Shown here piece after piece: positions 16,549 to 25,746 of a stretch of 64,000 bases of DNA. Origin of the DNA: Haloimpatiens lingqiaonensis (GTDB lineage Bacteria; Bacillota; Clostridia; Clostridiales; Clostridiaceae); NCBI RefSeq assembly GCF_044502415.1, contig NZ_CP172402.1; one strand, written 5' to 3'. A model generated the notes under the pieces. That model worked only from the letters and a program-made list of their open reading frames with translations. It did no database searches and had not been told where the DNA came from. Numbering within the stretch: position 1 is the first letter of the stretch; each line of letters opens with the position of its first letter. The position numbers and the translations under genes are program-made.

Positions 16549-17802
16549 TTAAGTTTTTACAAATAGTGGGTTATGCCAACCATTTTCTATAATAAATCTT
16601 TCATCTCTTATATCTTCAATAACATCTATTTGGAGCATATATTTCTTTCTAAAATTTCTTATACACCTAAAAAAATATAATTGCATTAGATTAAATGCTA
16701 TTATTATAAACATTAATACTGTTTCTATGCCCGTAGGGCTATGAAGAAAACAATGATTCAAATGCCATTCTGTTTTTAACTGATGAAAAGCATTATTTTC
16801 AATGTCCCACCTTTTATGCATTATTTCCCATAAAGTTTCTACCGACGTTAATTTATCCGTCGTTATAATCCATTACTCTTTAATTTCCATTTTATCTCCA
16901 TTATATATTTCTTCTATAAACTTTATAAACCTTACTTTTATTTCTGAATCAGCCATTTCAAAGTTATCTTCATCTCAAGCTTTTATCTTTAAATAATTTT
17001 TATTTTTTTTATTAACTATCCATTCTTTATCTGCCTCACGGCACTTAAATAAAGCTAGTGCATCTTTTACAATATGAAGTCGTTCATCTTTAACCCTTAC
17101 TACTGCATTCATTCCTATAGAGAGTACTTCTTTAATCCAAGTAGACTTACAATATAAAGCGTCAGCAACTATAATATCTGCAAAATGATGATACTCTTTA
17201 TAAAGTCTTCTGATTAGTCTTTTGCCACCTGTAGTTTCCCCCTCATCCTTATCTGAACTGTCCTTTTTAGGCTCAAGCATCTCTTGCCCTAAAATAATGT
17301 GTGGATCAGAACCTACGGTTGTACATACTACTGTTCTATGAAAATAATGAGTAGTTCCATTTTTATCAACTCTTGTAAGGCATTTATCACAACACTTTTT
17401 AGTGCTTTCAAATAGCTCTACACCGTCTATGGCAACTACTTTTAATTTATCTATAGTACCATTTCTAAATACTTTATTTTTTACAATGGTTTTTATTATA
17501 TGTTTATGAATTTCTTTTAATCCATCTAAATCAAAATCACTTAAGGAGCGCCTAGCGGCATCAATGCGAGGCATTTTAATTTTTTTAGGTAGTACTTTTT
17601 TAAACTTACCTTTTTTTAGCCAATGCTCTAATCTATTAAAACTTCTTATCTGAAGCATAAATCCAAATAATACTACAAAAGTAATTGTTGAAATTTTTAC
17701 ATCAGATTTTATTCTTTTATCTTTTAAGTTATTGATTTTTTCACCTATATCGTATACCTTATTAATATAAGTAAGTAATTGTTTTAAATAACTTTTACTC
17801 AT
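16549..17802 (-). pseudogene. DDE transposase (IS4-like), inactivated by two in-frame stops
   Basis: A continuous frame of about 417 codons runs from ATG 17802 (AAGGATG site; MSKSYLKQLLTYINKVYD) to 16549. It is interrupted by TGA at 16975-16977 and TAA at 16873-16875 in the same frame. Remaining signatures include VVAIDGVELFES, IIVADALYCKSTWI and, near the C-terminus, KRWDIENNAFHQLKTEWHLN, which fits the first aspartate, second aspartate and catalytic glutamate region of an IS4-superfamily DDE transposase. I could not resolve terminal inverted repeats. Without suppression the protein would stop at about 275 residues, losing the glutamate, so it should be inactive. Confidence 0.85.
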
Positions 17803-18034
17803 TTTATCAGCATCCTTTTTAAGTTGGTTTCTAGTAAAAACTATTATAAAAAGGATGCTTTTATTATGCAAATTTTTTCTCTAAAATTTCCAGCAAAAAT
17901 CAGAATTTATGTTTTTTAACCTAACCCTCAATCATTCATTATAAATCAGCGGGCTCACGCCCCAAAAATTTTTAAGTGCTAAACTTCTGTATAAATCTTA
18001 GTTTTAACTAGATATATTTTAACTAAAGATAGTT

Positions 18035-18487
18035 CTATTTTATTAGTCTTATAACTTCATCAGGCGAAAGTAATGGTCCATACCCACTTCCAAAATCACC
18101 TGAATTCTCTCCGTAGAAAACTAAAGACTTTAAATCTCCGGTAAGTGGAATAATAATTTTATCATACTCTTTTGAATCATGCTTTAATTTTGTTTTTATC
18201 TTTTTAGGATATACGAATTCTATTAATAGCTCTTTTTTCTTCATCTCCGAAAGAGTTTTTTCATCAAGAGTAACCTTATATGCAACTAATTGAGATTCAA
18301 ATCTTTTATTGTTTGCTTCTAATATTTCTATAAATTTATCATCACTTTTATTTATTGTTTTTTCTTTACCATTATCATATATTACTATTTCTTTAGGTTC
18401 TTGAAAATATGAATAAATATTTTTAGTACTAGAACATCCACACAATAATATAGCTATAACAATAACACTGAATATGATTTTTCTCAA
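18035..18487 (-). CDS. Putative lipoprotein, unknown function
   Basis: The product of about 150 residues starts MRKIIFSVIVIAILLCGCSS, a clear lipoprotein signal with lipobox LLCGC, so it should be anchored outside the membrane. The mature part (IYSYFQEPKEIVIYDNGKEK, then a hydrophilic beta-rich region) resembles small clostridial lipoproteins of unknown role. The frame opens at GTG 18496, which lies inside the GAGGTG ribosome site; TTG 18487 has proper spacing. It stands between an IS remnant and prfC with its own upstream gap of 285 bp; no partner is evident. Confidence 0.75.
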   Translation of the reverse strand: MRKIIFSVIVIAILLCGCSSTKNIYSYFQEPKEIVIYDNGKEKTINKSDDKFIEILEANNKRFESQLVAYKVTLDEKTLSEMKKKELLIEFVYPKKIKTKLKHDSKEYDKIIIPLTGDLKSLVFYGENSGDFGSGYGPLLSPDEVIRLIK

Positions 18488-18655
18488 TAGGATCACCTCT
18501 TTAAAAATATTTGGAATTCAAAGAAGTCTTTTTCTTAAAAGTTGTGTGGTTTTCAGAACTAAGGCTCTGTGAAATAGAACATTATGTTAATTATACCATA
18601 TAATAAATTACATGCAAATAATTCCAGTATTATACTAGAGATTTAGCGCCTAAAG

Positions 18656-18702
18656 AAAAAAGCTAAAACTATTCCATTAAATGAAATAATTTTAGCTTTT
18701 AT
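18656..18702 (-). terminator. prfC terminator
   Basis: AAAAGCTAAAACTATT pairs with AATAATTTTAGCTTTT; on the minus strand the stem is followed by TTTTTTC. It lies 80 bp after the prfC stop. Between them are CTAGCACACT-type simple repeats and a CATAAATTGCG/CGCAATTTATG palindrome (18757-18779). Confidence 0.75.
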
Positions 18703-18781
18703 TGCACACTAAATTCTAGCCCTCTAGCACACTGGCACACTAGCCCACTTAAGCCATAAATTGCGTCGCAATTTATGCTTA

Positions 18782-20374
18782 CTATTCGCTCTTAGCTATA
18801 GCTGATAAAACTAGTCCTTTATTGTGCTCTAATGCCCAGCTTATTCCCCAATCTGTTTGGAAAAGCAATAAGCTTCTGCCTTTTAAATCTTCTACTATCT
18901 TGGTATCACTAGTTACACTTAAACTAGATACTTCTCCATTACATTCTTCTATCCATCTTATATTTCTAAATGGAAGTCTTTCTAATTTAATATCTACATT
19001 ATATTCATTTTTTAATCTATACTCTAACACTTCAAATTGAAGAACTCCTACAACCCCTACTATAAGTTCCTCTGCACCTATATGTGGTTCCCTAAAGACC
19101 TGTATAGCTCCCTCTTGAGAAATTTGTGTTATTCCCTTTACAAATTGCTTTCTCTTCATAGTATCCACTGGTCTAACTCTAGAAAAATGTTCTGGTGCAA
19201 ATACAGGTATTCCTTCAAATTTAAACTTTTTAGAAGCTTCACATAGGGTATCTCCTATTCTAAATATACCTGGGTCAAATACTCCTATTATGTCTCCAGC
19301 ATAAGCCTCTTCCACAATTTCTCTCTCTTGAGCTAAAAACTGCTGCGGTTGTGATAATTTAATTTTATTTTTTCCCTGTACATGATAAACTTCCATGCCT
19401 TTTTCAAATTTTCCTGAGCATATTCTCATAAATGCAATTCTATCCCTATGGGCTTTATTCATATTAGCTTGTATTTTAAATACAAAAGCTGAGAATTCTT
19501 TATCAAATGCATCTATTTCACCCACATCTGACATTCTTGAAAGTGGTGGTGTAGTTATTGTTAAAAAGTCTTCTAGGAAAGTTTGTACTCCAAAGTTTGT
19601 AATAGCACTTCCAAAAAATACTGGAGTAAGAGAACCATTTTTTACTTTCTCCATGTCAAAATCTTCTCCAGCCATATCTAAAAGTTCTATATCTTCCATT
19701 AACTTATTATATAAATCGTCTCCTATAAATTCCTTTGTAGCCTCATCCTCTAGATACATTTCACTTACTTCTGCTTTGCTTTGTCCGTGATTTCCACCTT
19801 TAAATACTCTTACTACTCTCTTTTCTCTGTCATATATACCTTTAAAGTTTAAGCCACAGCCTATAGGCCAATTCATTGGATAAGACTTTATTCCTAATTC
19901 ATTTTCTAATTCATCCATTAATTCAAAAGGATCCTTAGTCTCTCTATCCATCTTATTTACAAAAGTAAATATAGGAATTTCTCTTATACTACATACATGG
20001 AACAACTTTCTTGTCTGTGCCTCTACCCCTTTAGCTCCGTCTAAAACCATTACTGCATTATCTGCAGCCATCAATGTTCTATATGTATCCTCACTAAAAT
20101 CTTGGTGACCTGGAGTATCCAATATGTTTATACATTTGCCTCCATAATTAAATTGCATTACTGATGAAGTTACAGAAATTCCTCTTTGCTTTTCTATTTC
20201 CATCCAGTCAGAAACAGCATGTTTAGCTGTTTTTCTAGCCTTAACTGAACCTGCCATTCTTATAGCTCCACCGTATAATAACAATTTTTCCGTCAATGTA
20301 GTTTTTCCTGCGTCTGGGTGAGATATTATAGCAAAAGTTCTTCTTCTTTCTATTTGATTTATAAAATCTGACAA
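18782..20374 (-). CDS. prfC: Peptide chain release factor 3
   Basis: RF3 is a GTPase that removes RF1/RF2 from the ribosome after peptide release. The 530-residue product has normal length. G motifs are clear: HPDAGKTT at 19-26, DTPGHQDFSEDTYR from 86, NKMDRE from 140. Later RF3-specific segments include KMEVYHVQGKNK-like domain II and the C-terminal VVGVLQFEVLEYRLKNEYNV. The start is TTG 20374 behind GAGGAGAGAATA. It is a single-gene unit. The 315-bp upstream gap is AT-rich and holds only a small AAGG/CCTT hairpin (20409-20431). Confidence 0.96.
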   Translation of the reverse strand: MSDFINQIERRRTFAIISHPDAGKTTLTEKLLLYGGAIRMAGSVKARKTAKHAVSDWMEIEKQRGISVTSSVMQFNYGGKCINILDTPGHQDFSEDTYRTLMAADNAVMVLDGAKGVEAQTRKLFHVCSIREIPIFTFVNKMDRETKDPFELMDELENELGIKSYPMNWPIGCGLNFKGIYDREKRVVRVFKGGNHGQSKAEVSEMYLEDEATKEFIGDDLYNKLMEDIELLDMAGEDFDMEKVKNGSLTPVFFGSAITNFGVQTFLEDFLTITTPPLSRMSDVGEIDAFDKEFSAFVFKIQANMNKAHRDRIAFMRICSGKFEKGMEVYHVQGKNKIKLSQPQQFLAQEREIVEEAYAGDIIGVFDPGIFRIGDTLCEASKKFKFEGIPVFAPEHFSRVRPVDTMKRKQFVKGITQISQEGAIQVFREPHIGAEELIVGVVGVLQFEVLEYRLKNEYNVDIKLERLPFRNIRWIEECNGEVSSLSVTSDTKIVEDLKGRSLLLFQTDWGISWALEHNKGLVLSAIAKSE

Positions 20375-20689
20375 TATTCTCTCCTCTTTCTTTTTATAAT
20401 CTAATTAAAAAGGCCTGTAAATACAGACCTTAATGCTATTCTCTAGTATTTCCTATTCATAAACTCTACATGTGCTTTATAAATAACAATTTATATTATA
20501 TCAAATAAGAAATAAGTTTTTCAATAGCATAAAGGCATCTAATAAAATTATTAGATAAATATTTATTGTATAAATATATTTTATTTGGTAAACACTAATT
20601 ATGTATAATGTCATTCATAATGTAATAATGTCACATATATGCAATACTACAAAATGCTATTTTTATATAAAATATGGAGGATATAGCAA

Positions 20690-20848
20690 ATGAATTTTTT
20701 ACGTTGGTTAGGTAGCTTAATATTTCTATTTTGGATAATGACTTTAATATTTAGAGTTGGTGGTATTTTGATAAATCTACTATTAGCTTTAGCCATAGCA
20801 ATCTTTATAGCAGATATCTTATTAAATAGGCAAAAGGTCAATAAATAA
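20690..20848 (+). CDS. Small membrane protein, lmo0937 family
   Basis: A 52-codon frame begins MNFLRWLGSLIFLFWIMTLI and continues with FRVGGILINLLLALAIAIFI and ADILLNRQK. This is the pattern of the lmo0937/DUF5670 family: two hydrophobic helices around an RVGG-type turn. The ATG at 20690 follows TATGGAGGATATAGCAA, a strong ribosome site. A TATAAT lies at 20604-20609. It is followed at once by a 10-bp hairpin. The function is unknown; relatives in other Firmicutes have been linked to stress-type expression, but nothing here shows that. It is too short for most length cut-offs and easily missed. Confidence 0.85.
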   Translation: MNFLRWLGSLIFLFWIMTLIFRVGGILINLLLALAIAIFIADILLNRQKVNK

Positions 20849-20879
20849 GCTGCTAGTATTACTATAATCACTAGCAGCT
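20848..20879. terminator. Terminator between small membrane protein and HAD gene
   Basis: AGCTGCTAGT (20848-20857) pairs perfectly with ACTAGCAGCT (20870-20879) around a 12-nt loop, in the gap between two convergent genes. T-rich sequence is modest on both strands. Confidence 0.7.
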
Positions 20880-20893
20880 ATTACTTAGCTTGT

Positions 20894-21724
20894 CTACTCT
20901 AAAAATGTAGGAATTTCTAATTTGTTTAATATAAATTTTTCTATAATATGAGCTACTCCATCTTCCTCATTAGTTAAAGTTATATAATTAGCTACTTTTT
21001 TTACTTCCTTCATGGCATTTTCCATGGCCACTCCAAGTCCTGCATATTGAATCATATGAATGTCATTACCTGCATCGCCAATGCATATAATTTCTTCCTT
21101 CTTTATATCAAATCTTTCAGCTAACTTTTTAACTCCCTGACCTTTATTAACGTCCTTATTTAAAAATTCTAAAAAGTACGGTTCACTTCTTAAAACACTA
21201 TATTTTTCATATACTTCCTCTGGAAGCTGTGAAACTGCTTTAGAAAGAATTTCTTCCTTGTCTATCATCATTACCTTTATTATATTGGTATTAGGGTCTA
21301 AATTATCAAAATCCACCACATTTAATGGTATTTTATTAATTTCTGCCTCTAATAATGAATACTCACTAATTTTAGGAGTTATACATTCATTTGGAGTTAA
21401 TGCATGTATATTTACACCTAGCTCCTTACTTAATTTATATAAATATTTAAGATCATCCATTTTCATATTTTGATCATATATAAGCTCTCCAGTTTTATTA
21501 AATTGAACTGCTGCTCCATTAAATGCAACGGAACAATCTTCCTCTTCTAATAAATCCAGTTGTTCTATATATCTTCCTATTCCTTTTATAGGTCTTCCAG
21601 TAGCCAAAACTACCTTTACACCCTTCTGTCTAGCACGTTGAATTGCTTCATATGTCGCATTTGATATAGTCTTATCATTTCTTAATAACGTTCCATCTAA
21701 ATCTATTGCCAATAATTTAAACAT
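20894..21724 (-). CDS. Cof-type HAD phosphatase
   Basis: The 276-residue protein shows HAD motif I LLAIDLDGTLL (D8, D10), motif II in VVLATGRPIKG, a conserved lysine in NKGQGVKKLAERF, and motif III/IV in CIGDAGNDIHMIQYAG. The insertion of about 100 residues between motifs II and III marks a C2-cap, Cof/YidA-type sugar phosphatase. The substrate cannot be read from sequence. The ATG follows GGGAGGAAGCAATTTATT. It is monocistronic; upstream (21725-21968) lies a TCTCCATATTA/TAATATGGAGA hairpin at about 21851-21881 that probably terminates the hemolysin-like gene. Confidence 0.92.
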   Translation of the reverse strand: MFKLLAIDLDGTLLRNDKTISNATYEAIQRARQKGVKVVLATGRPIKGIGRYIEQLDLLEEEDCSVAFNGAAVQFNKTGELIYDQNMKMDDLKYLYKLSKELGVNIHALTPNECITPKISEYSLLEAEINKIPLNVVDFDNLDPNTNIIKVMMIDKEEILSKAVSQLPEEVYEKYSVLRSEPYFLEFLNKDVNKGQGVKKLAERFDIKKEEIICIGDAGNDIHMIQYAGLGVAMENAMKEVKKVANYITLTNEEDGVAHIIEKFILNKLEIPTFLE

Positions 21725-21968
21725 AATAAATTGCTTCCTCCCAAAAATTTAATAAACAACCTTAAACATTATATCATATAAAATAATATTGTCGTAAAGC
21801 AATTTATCATGTATACATTTTCATTTGCAATTTTTTTTAATATTTTAAAATCTCCATATTATAAAGCTTAATATGGAGACCTACTTATAGAAATTAATAT
21901 TTGCATTTACACCGTGAATTAATAATGACAATATATTGGGCTGATTTTAATAAATAACACGAGCTAAT

Positions 21969-23279
21969 TTATGTATTTATATACATATTTAATATTTCTA
22001 TTCTCTTCTCATCAACTTTTTCTACCTTAAATACTATATTTTCAAATTCTACTGTTCTTTCTTCTTTATCTGTGGGAATATACCCTAATAAATCTATTAC
22101 AAAACCACCTATAGTATCTGAATTATTGGATTTTAAATGCAAATCCAGATACTCATTTACCTCATCTATAGAAAGTAATCCATCTACCAAATAAGTATTG
22201 GTGTCTATTTTCTTTATAGCTGGTTCCCTATCATCATATTCATCTAATATGTTACCCATAACTTCCTCTATTAAATCCTCCATGGTAACAATTCCAGAAA
22301 ATCCCCCATACTCATCAATTAAAATAGCCATATGATTTTTTGTACTTTGTAATTCCTTAAATAGCTGATCTATATTTTTTGTTTCAGGAACAAAATAAGC
22401 ATCCCTCAATATACTTTTTATATATTCCTCACTTATTTCCTCATTTTTATTTATGTATGCAAATAAATCCTTAGTATATAAAATCCCTATAATATTATCC
22501 GTATCCTCTTCATAAACGGGAACTCTAGAATATTTTTCTTCTACTATTTTCTGGATACTTTCTTGCATGGGAGCATTTAAATTTATGGAAAACACCTCTG
22601 TCCTAGGTGTCATTATTTCCTTAGCTAATTTATCATCAAAAGTAAAAATACCATTTATCATTTCTCTCTCTGTGCTATTTATTACTCCGTGCTCCTCCCC
22701 TACATCTATTAGAGACTTTATTTCCTCTATAGATACTTTTTCTTCTAAATTATCTGTGCTAAATCCAAGCAATCTTACTAATAAATTAGTAGAGCTAGAT
22801 AATAACCTTACAAAAGGGGAAGTTATTTTAGATATAAATACAATAGGTTTTACTGCAAACATAGCTATGTCCTGAGACTTTTGAAGAGCAATTCTTTTAG
22901 GGATCAATTCCCCAAATACTAAAGTAATATAGGACAATATAATGGTAACTACTATAATACTGATTTGAGAACTATAGGGGGTATTAAATTTTCTTAAAAA
23001 CGCTGCAAATCTTAAAGATATACTAGTAGCCGCGGAAGCACTAGCAAAAAATCCCGCTAAAGTGATTCCCACCTGAATGGTAGCTAAAAACTTACTAGGT
23101 TCTTCTGTAAGTTTTTTTAAAAGTACTGCTTTTTCTTCTCCTTCTTCTGCCAGCATATTAACTTTATTTTTATTCAAAGACACAATAGCCATTTCAGCAG
23201 CAGCAAAAAAAGCATTAATCATAACCAATATCAATATAATAAATATCTTTAAAAATAAATTATCAGCAGCAGAATTCAT
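21969..23279 (-). CDS. CNNM/CorC-HlyC family membrane protein (DUF21-CBS-CorC_HlyC)
   Basis: The 436-residue protein starts with a hydrophobic DUF21 region (about residues 10-150, three to four membrane helices; MVINAFFAAAEMAIVSLN-like signature), then a CBS pair (TPRTEVFSINLNAPMQ; SRVPVYEEDTDNIIGILYTK; HMAILIDEYGGFSGIVTMED) and a C-terminal CorC_HlyC domain. Members are implicated in magnesium or cobalt homeostasis and are often misnamed hemolysins. All domains look complete. The ATG follows AAGGGGGAAATAGCC. It is a lone gene facing a repeat-rich gap upstream. Confidence 0.92.
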   Translation of the reverse strand: MNSAADNLFLKIFIILILVMINAFFAAAEMAIVSLNKNKVNMLAEEGEEKAVLLKKLTEEPSKFLATIQVGITLAGFFASASAATSISLRFAAFLRKFNTPYSSQISIIVVTIILSYITLVFGELIPKRIALQKSQDIAMFAVKPIVFISKITSPFVRLLSSSTNLLVRLLGFSTDNLEEKVSIEEIKSLIDVGEEHGVINSTEREMINGIFTFDDKLAKEIMTPRTEVFSINLNAPMQESIQKIVEEKYSRVPVYEEDTDNIIGILYTKDLFAYINKNEEISEEYIKSILRDAYFVPETKNIDQLFKELQSTKNHMAILIDEYGGFSGIVTMEDLIEEVMGNILDEYDDREPAIKKIDTNTYLVDGLLSIDEVNEYLDLHLKSNNSDTIGGFVIDLLGYIPTDKEERTVEFENIVFKVEKVDEKRIEILNMYINT

Positions 23280-23381
23280 GGCTATTTCCCCCTTAAAACA
23301 AGTCTCTATAGTATTATTATCCCATTATTTTATTTTTTCATTCTAAACATAAGAAAATTAGTGGTTAGGGGAGCCGAAATC

Positions 23382-23505
23382 AGTGGGCTAGTGTGTCAGT
23401 GGGCTAGTGGACCGGATTTAGTGGGCTAGTGTGTCAGTGGGCTAGTGGACCGGATTTAGTGGACTAGTGTGTCAGTGGGCTAGTGGGCTAGTGGGCTAGT
23501 GAAGG
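23382..23505. repeat. 38-bp tandem repeat array
   Basis: Units begin at 23382, 23420 and 23458, each starting AGTGGGCTAGTGTGTCAGTG and ending GGACCGGATTT; the third decays into 10-bp GTGGGCTAGT sub-repeats. Related CTAGCCCACT strings occur in other gaps (about 1820 and 18740). No coding or RNA role is visible. Confidence 0.85.
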
Positions 23506-23632
23506 TGAATTTTTCTTCATTGCATTACGAAAAATTTTAGAATTTAAATAATATAACATAATTTCACAATGTGAAATTATGTTATATTTTTAGCTTAACT
23601 TAAATCTTTTTTTGGCGATAGCCAGCCTAAAT
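23506..23632. repeat. Intergenic repeat C, copy 1
   Basis: Starts TTTTTCTTCATTGCATTACG, contains a hairpin AACATAATTTCAC/GTGAAATTATGTT (about 23566-23584), and ends with GGCGATAGCCAGCCTAAATA. A second copy in the same orientation is at 35997-36132, where the stem bases differ slightly but still pair. Confidence 0.75.
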
Positions 23633-23784
23633 ATTACACTTAAGATTTATACAAGCCAGTGCCTTAGGACAAAATATTATGAGCGCTTTTTTATATAAAT
23701 CAATCATTCCTAGTATCCATAATTTAGTACCTAAAAATTAAGAATTACTACTAAATTATTTTGAAACTGGTGATTAGGGATTGT

Positions 23785-24165
23785 AGAGTGAACTACCACC
23801 ACTTATAGAAGTTGGTGGCTTCGTGGTCAATACTATTACTGTAGCAAGTTTACCCACGCTAACCCCGTTGAACCAACGGTTTGTGTTATTATACACTAAC
23901 AATACCAGTTTATTTCTTCCTGGCAGAAGTCACCGCACTAGGCGATTGTCAATTGCTAAATCACACTACCGTCAAGGCTTGGTTTTCGCTATTGTAGTGT
24001 GGGGCGAATGGTTGAATATTTTACGAGTAGAACCTTTTTCTCTACTCAACCTTATATATTCAGTTTTCTAAGAGCAATATGTTAGGTTGAGTTTATCATA
24101 TTTGTTGCCTATCGGCAAGTGCTATCCATCTCCCACCTATAGAGGAGGGGAGAATTTCGCACAAT
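23785..24165 (-). mobile_element. Remnant of an IS200/IS605-type (TnpB) element, highly structured
   Basis: About 380 bp without a real gene but with a chain of stem-loops: CCACCACTT/AAGTTGGTGG (about 23787-23811), CACACTAC/GTAGTGTG, GAGTAGA/TCTACTC, CTCAACCT/AGGTTGAG and CTCC...GGAG. Read on the minus strand, the end AGCCACCAACTTCTATAAGT followed by GGTGGTAGTTCAC resembles the right end of clostridial TnpB elements, where tnpB and its guide RNA overlap. I see no intact tnpA or tnpB. It may be a deletion derivative or a PATE-like element; other structured RNA types such as HEARO cannot be excluded. Confidence 0.45.
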
Positions 24166-24223
24166 TAGGTTAAACGAAAGGCTGCGCCTAAAAAATATTA
24201 TGAGCGTTTTTTTATAAATTAAA

Positions 24224-24254
24224 GATTTTCCATAACGTAGTGGCGGAAAATCCT
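24224..24254 (+). repeat. Intergenic repeat E, copy 2
   Basis: ATTAAAGATTTTCCATAACG followed by TAGTGGCGGAAAATC, a GATTTTCC/GGAAAATC hairpin also present at 1655-1688 and 46210-46243. It is preceded by AATATTATGAGCG, which also occurs at about 23670. Confidence 0.65.
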
Positions 24255-24298
24255 CCTTCAATAGGCCGTCTCCCACCCACCAAGTAAGTATTCTGTAA

Positions 24299-24540
24299 CT
24301 GAAAAAACTGACTTTAATGGAGTGATAAAATTGAAATTTAGGACTATTGAACTAGCTTTAGAACTTCTTATGTTTTGAAATTTAAAGCCCCGTTAAGAAG
24401 CCTTCATTGCCTGAGCGAGGAACGAGTGAGTTTGAAGGCTTTAGGGGATTTAAATTTCAAAACATTTAGAAGTTCTTAGCGTATTGTTCACAGTCCAAAA
24501 TTTCACATTTATCACGGAATTAAAAGCAGATTTTTCCTAC
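24299..24540 (+). mobile_element. MITE-like palindromic element B1
   Basis: The two halves are imperfect inverted repeats over about 110 bp. One end reads CTGAAAAAACTGACTTTAAT and the other, inverted, GGAAAAATCTGCTTTTAATT. The centre carries GCCTTCATTGC...GTTTGAAGGC. There is no open frame. A nearly identical copy in opposite orientation is at 35715-35955, and a 64-bp right-end fragment is at 48117-48180. It ends 16 bp after the trpS stop and could also act as its terminator. Confidence 0.85.
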
Positions 24541-24556
24541 AGTGTTTACTTGAAAT

Positions 24557-25555
24557 TTATTCTTCTGGAATGAATCCTATTTTCTTTTTCATTTTTCTTA
24601 AAGTCTTATTAGCTACATATCTGGCTTTTTCTGCACCACTTTTGTATATACTTTGAAGATACTCTTTATTAGTTATTAATTCTTTTACTTTTTCTTGTAT
24701 TGGACTTAATTCACCTATTATAGCTTCTGCTACATCATTTTTAAATTCTGCATAGCCTTTACCTTGATAATAATTTTCTATCTCCATTGGAGTTATACCC
24801 TTTATTACACTTAGTATATTTATTAAGTTTTTAACTCCTGGCTGATCATCTGTGTATTTTACAATTCCTAAGCTATCTGTTACTGCTCTGTTTATTTTCT
24901 TCTTTATTACATCTGGTGGATCCATTATTAATATGAATCCATTAGGGTTATCTGCAGATTTAGACATCTTCTTTGAAGGCTCTTGTAAATCCATTATTTT
25001 TGCACCGGCTTCTGGTATATAAGGTTCTGGTATAGTAAATGTAGGACTATATATACCATTAAATCTTTCTGCAATATCTCTTGTAAGCTCTAAATGCTGT
25101 TTTTGATCTTTACCCACTGGAACTAAATCTGTTCCATATAAAAGTATATCTGCTGCCATAAGCACAGGATAATTTAAAAGTCCTGCTGCTACACTTGAGC
25201 CTGATTTAGCTGATTTGTCTTTAAATTGAGTCATTCTTGATAGCTCTCCCATGTAGGTAAAGCAATTTAAAAGCCATGCTGCTTCTGAATGTTGTGGTAC
25301 ATGTGATTGTATGAACATAGTATTTTTTTCTGGAACTATTCCTGATGCAATGTATATAGACAATAATTCCAAAGTTCTTCTCCTTAAATCTTTTGGCTCT
25401 TGTTTTACAGTTATTGCATGCAAATCCACAACGCAAAAATAACAATCATATTCATCCTGTAGTTTAACCCAGTTTTTTATCGCTCCTAAATAGTTACCTA
25501 ATGTTAAATCACCTGAAGGTTGAATTCCACTAAATATTACTTTCTTATCTCCCAT
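24557..25555 (-). CDS. trpS: Tryptophanyl-tRNA synthetase
   Basis: Class I synthetase charging tRNA-Trp. The 332-residue product begins MGDKKVIFSGIQPSGDLTLG with the HIGH-equivalent TLGNY at about 18-22. KMSKS is exact at 196-200 in QEPSKKMSKSADNP. AADILLYGTDLVPVGKDQ is the tryptophan-pocket region. The ATG follows TAGGAGGAAAAAAAG. Expression is controlled by a tryptophan T-box 190 bp upstream, with a copy of the double-hairpin repeat lying between the T-box terminator and the gene. The gene is complete. Confidence 0.97.
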   Translation of the reverse strand: MGDKKVIFSGIQPSGDLTLGNYLGAIKNWVKLQDEYDCYFCVVDLHAITVKQEPKDLRRRTLELLSIYIASGIVPEKNTMFIQSHVPQHSEAAWLLNCFTYMGELSRMTQFKDKSAKSGSSVAAGLLNYPVLMAADILLYGTDLVPVGKDQKQHLELTRDIAERFNGIYSPTFTIPEPYIPEAGAKIMDLQEPSKKMSKSADNPNGFILIMDPPDVIKKKINRAVTDSLGIVKYTDDQPGVKNLINILSVIKGITPMEIENYYQGKGYAEFKNDVAEAIIGELSPIQEKVKELITNKEYLQSIYKSGAEKARYVANKTLRKMKKKIGFIPEE

Positions 25556-25597
25556 CTTTTTTTCCTCCTAAATATATATTTTATGGTCAGTTATAAA

Positions 25598-25730
25598 TAA
25601 ACAGAGCTCTTAGCTTCAGATGGAGTTTTTACTCCATCTGAAGGTTAGAGATCGTTATCCAGGGACGTAGCTGCCGTTATCTCCCACTTTGTTAGAAGTG
25701 GGAGTGTTACGCCAGGTAGTCATCGGATAA
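25598..25730 (+). repeat. Double-hairpin intergenic repeat, copy A4
   Basis: AAACAGAGCTCTTAGCTTCA, hairpin I, TTATCCAGGGACGTAGCTGC, the CTCCCACTT/AAGTGGGAG inner stem, ending GTAGTCATCGGATAA. It sits within the trpS transcript, downstream of the T-box terminator and upstream of the ribosome site. Confidence 0.85.
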
Positions 25731-25746
25731 AATTCTTAAATTGCAT

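Noticed and set aside
20647..20871. 74-codon minus-strand frame
   Set aside because: It lies antisense to the lmo0937-like gene, which has a ribosome site and family-like sequence.
23823..24071. 82-codon plus-strand frame in the structured block
   Set aside because: No ribosome site or family pattern; the sequence is better explained as a chain of stem-loops from an IS end.
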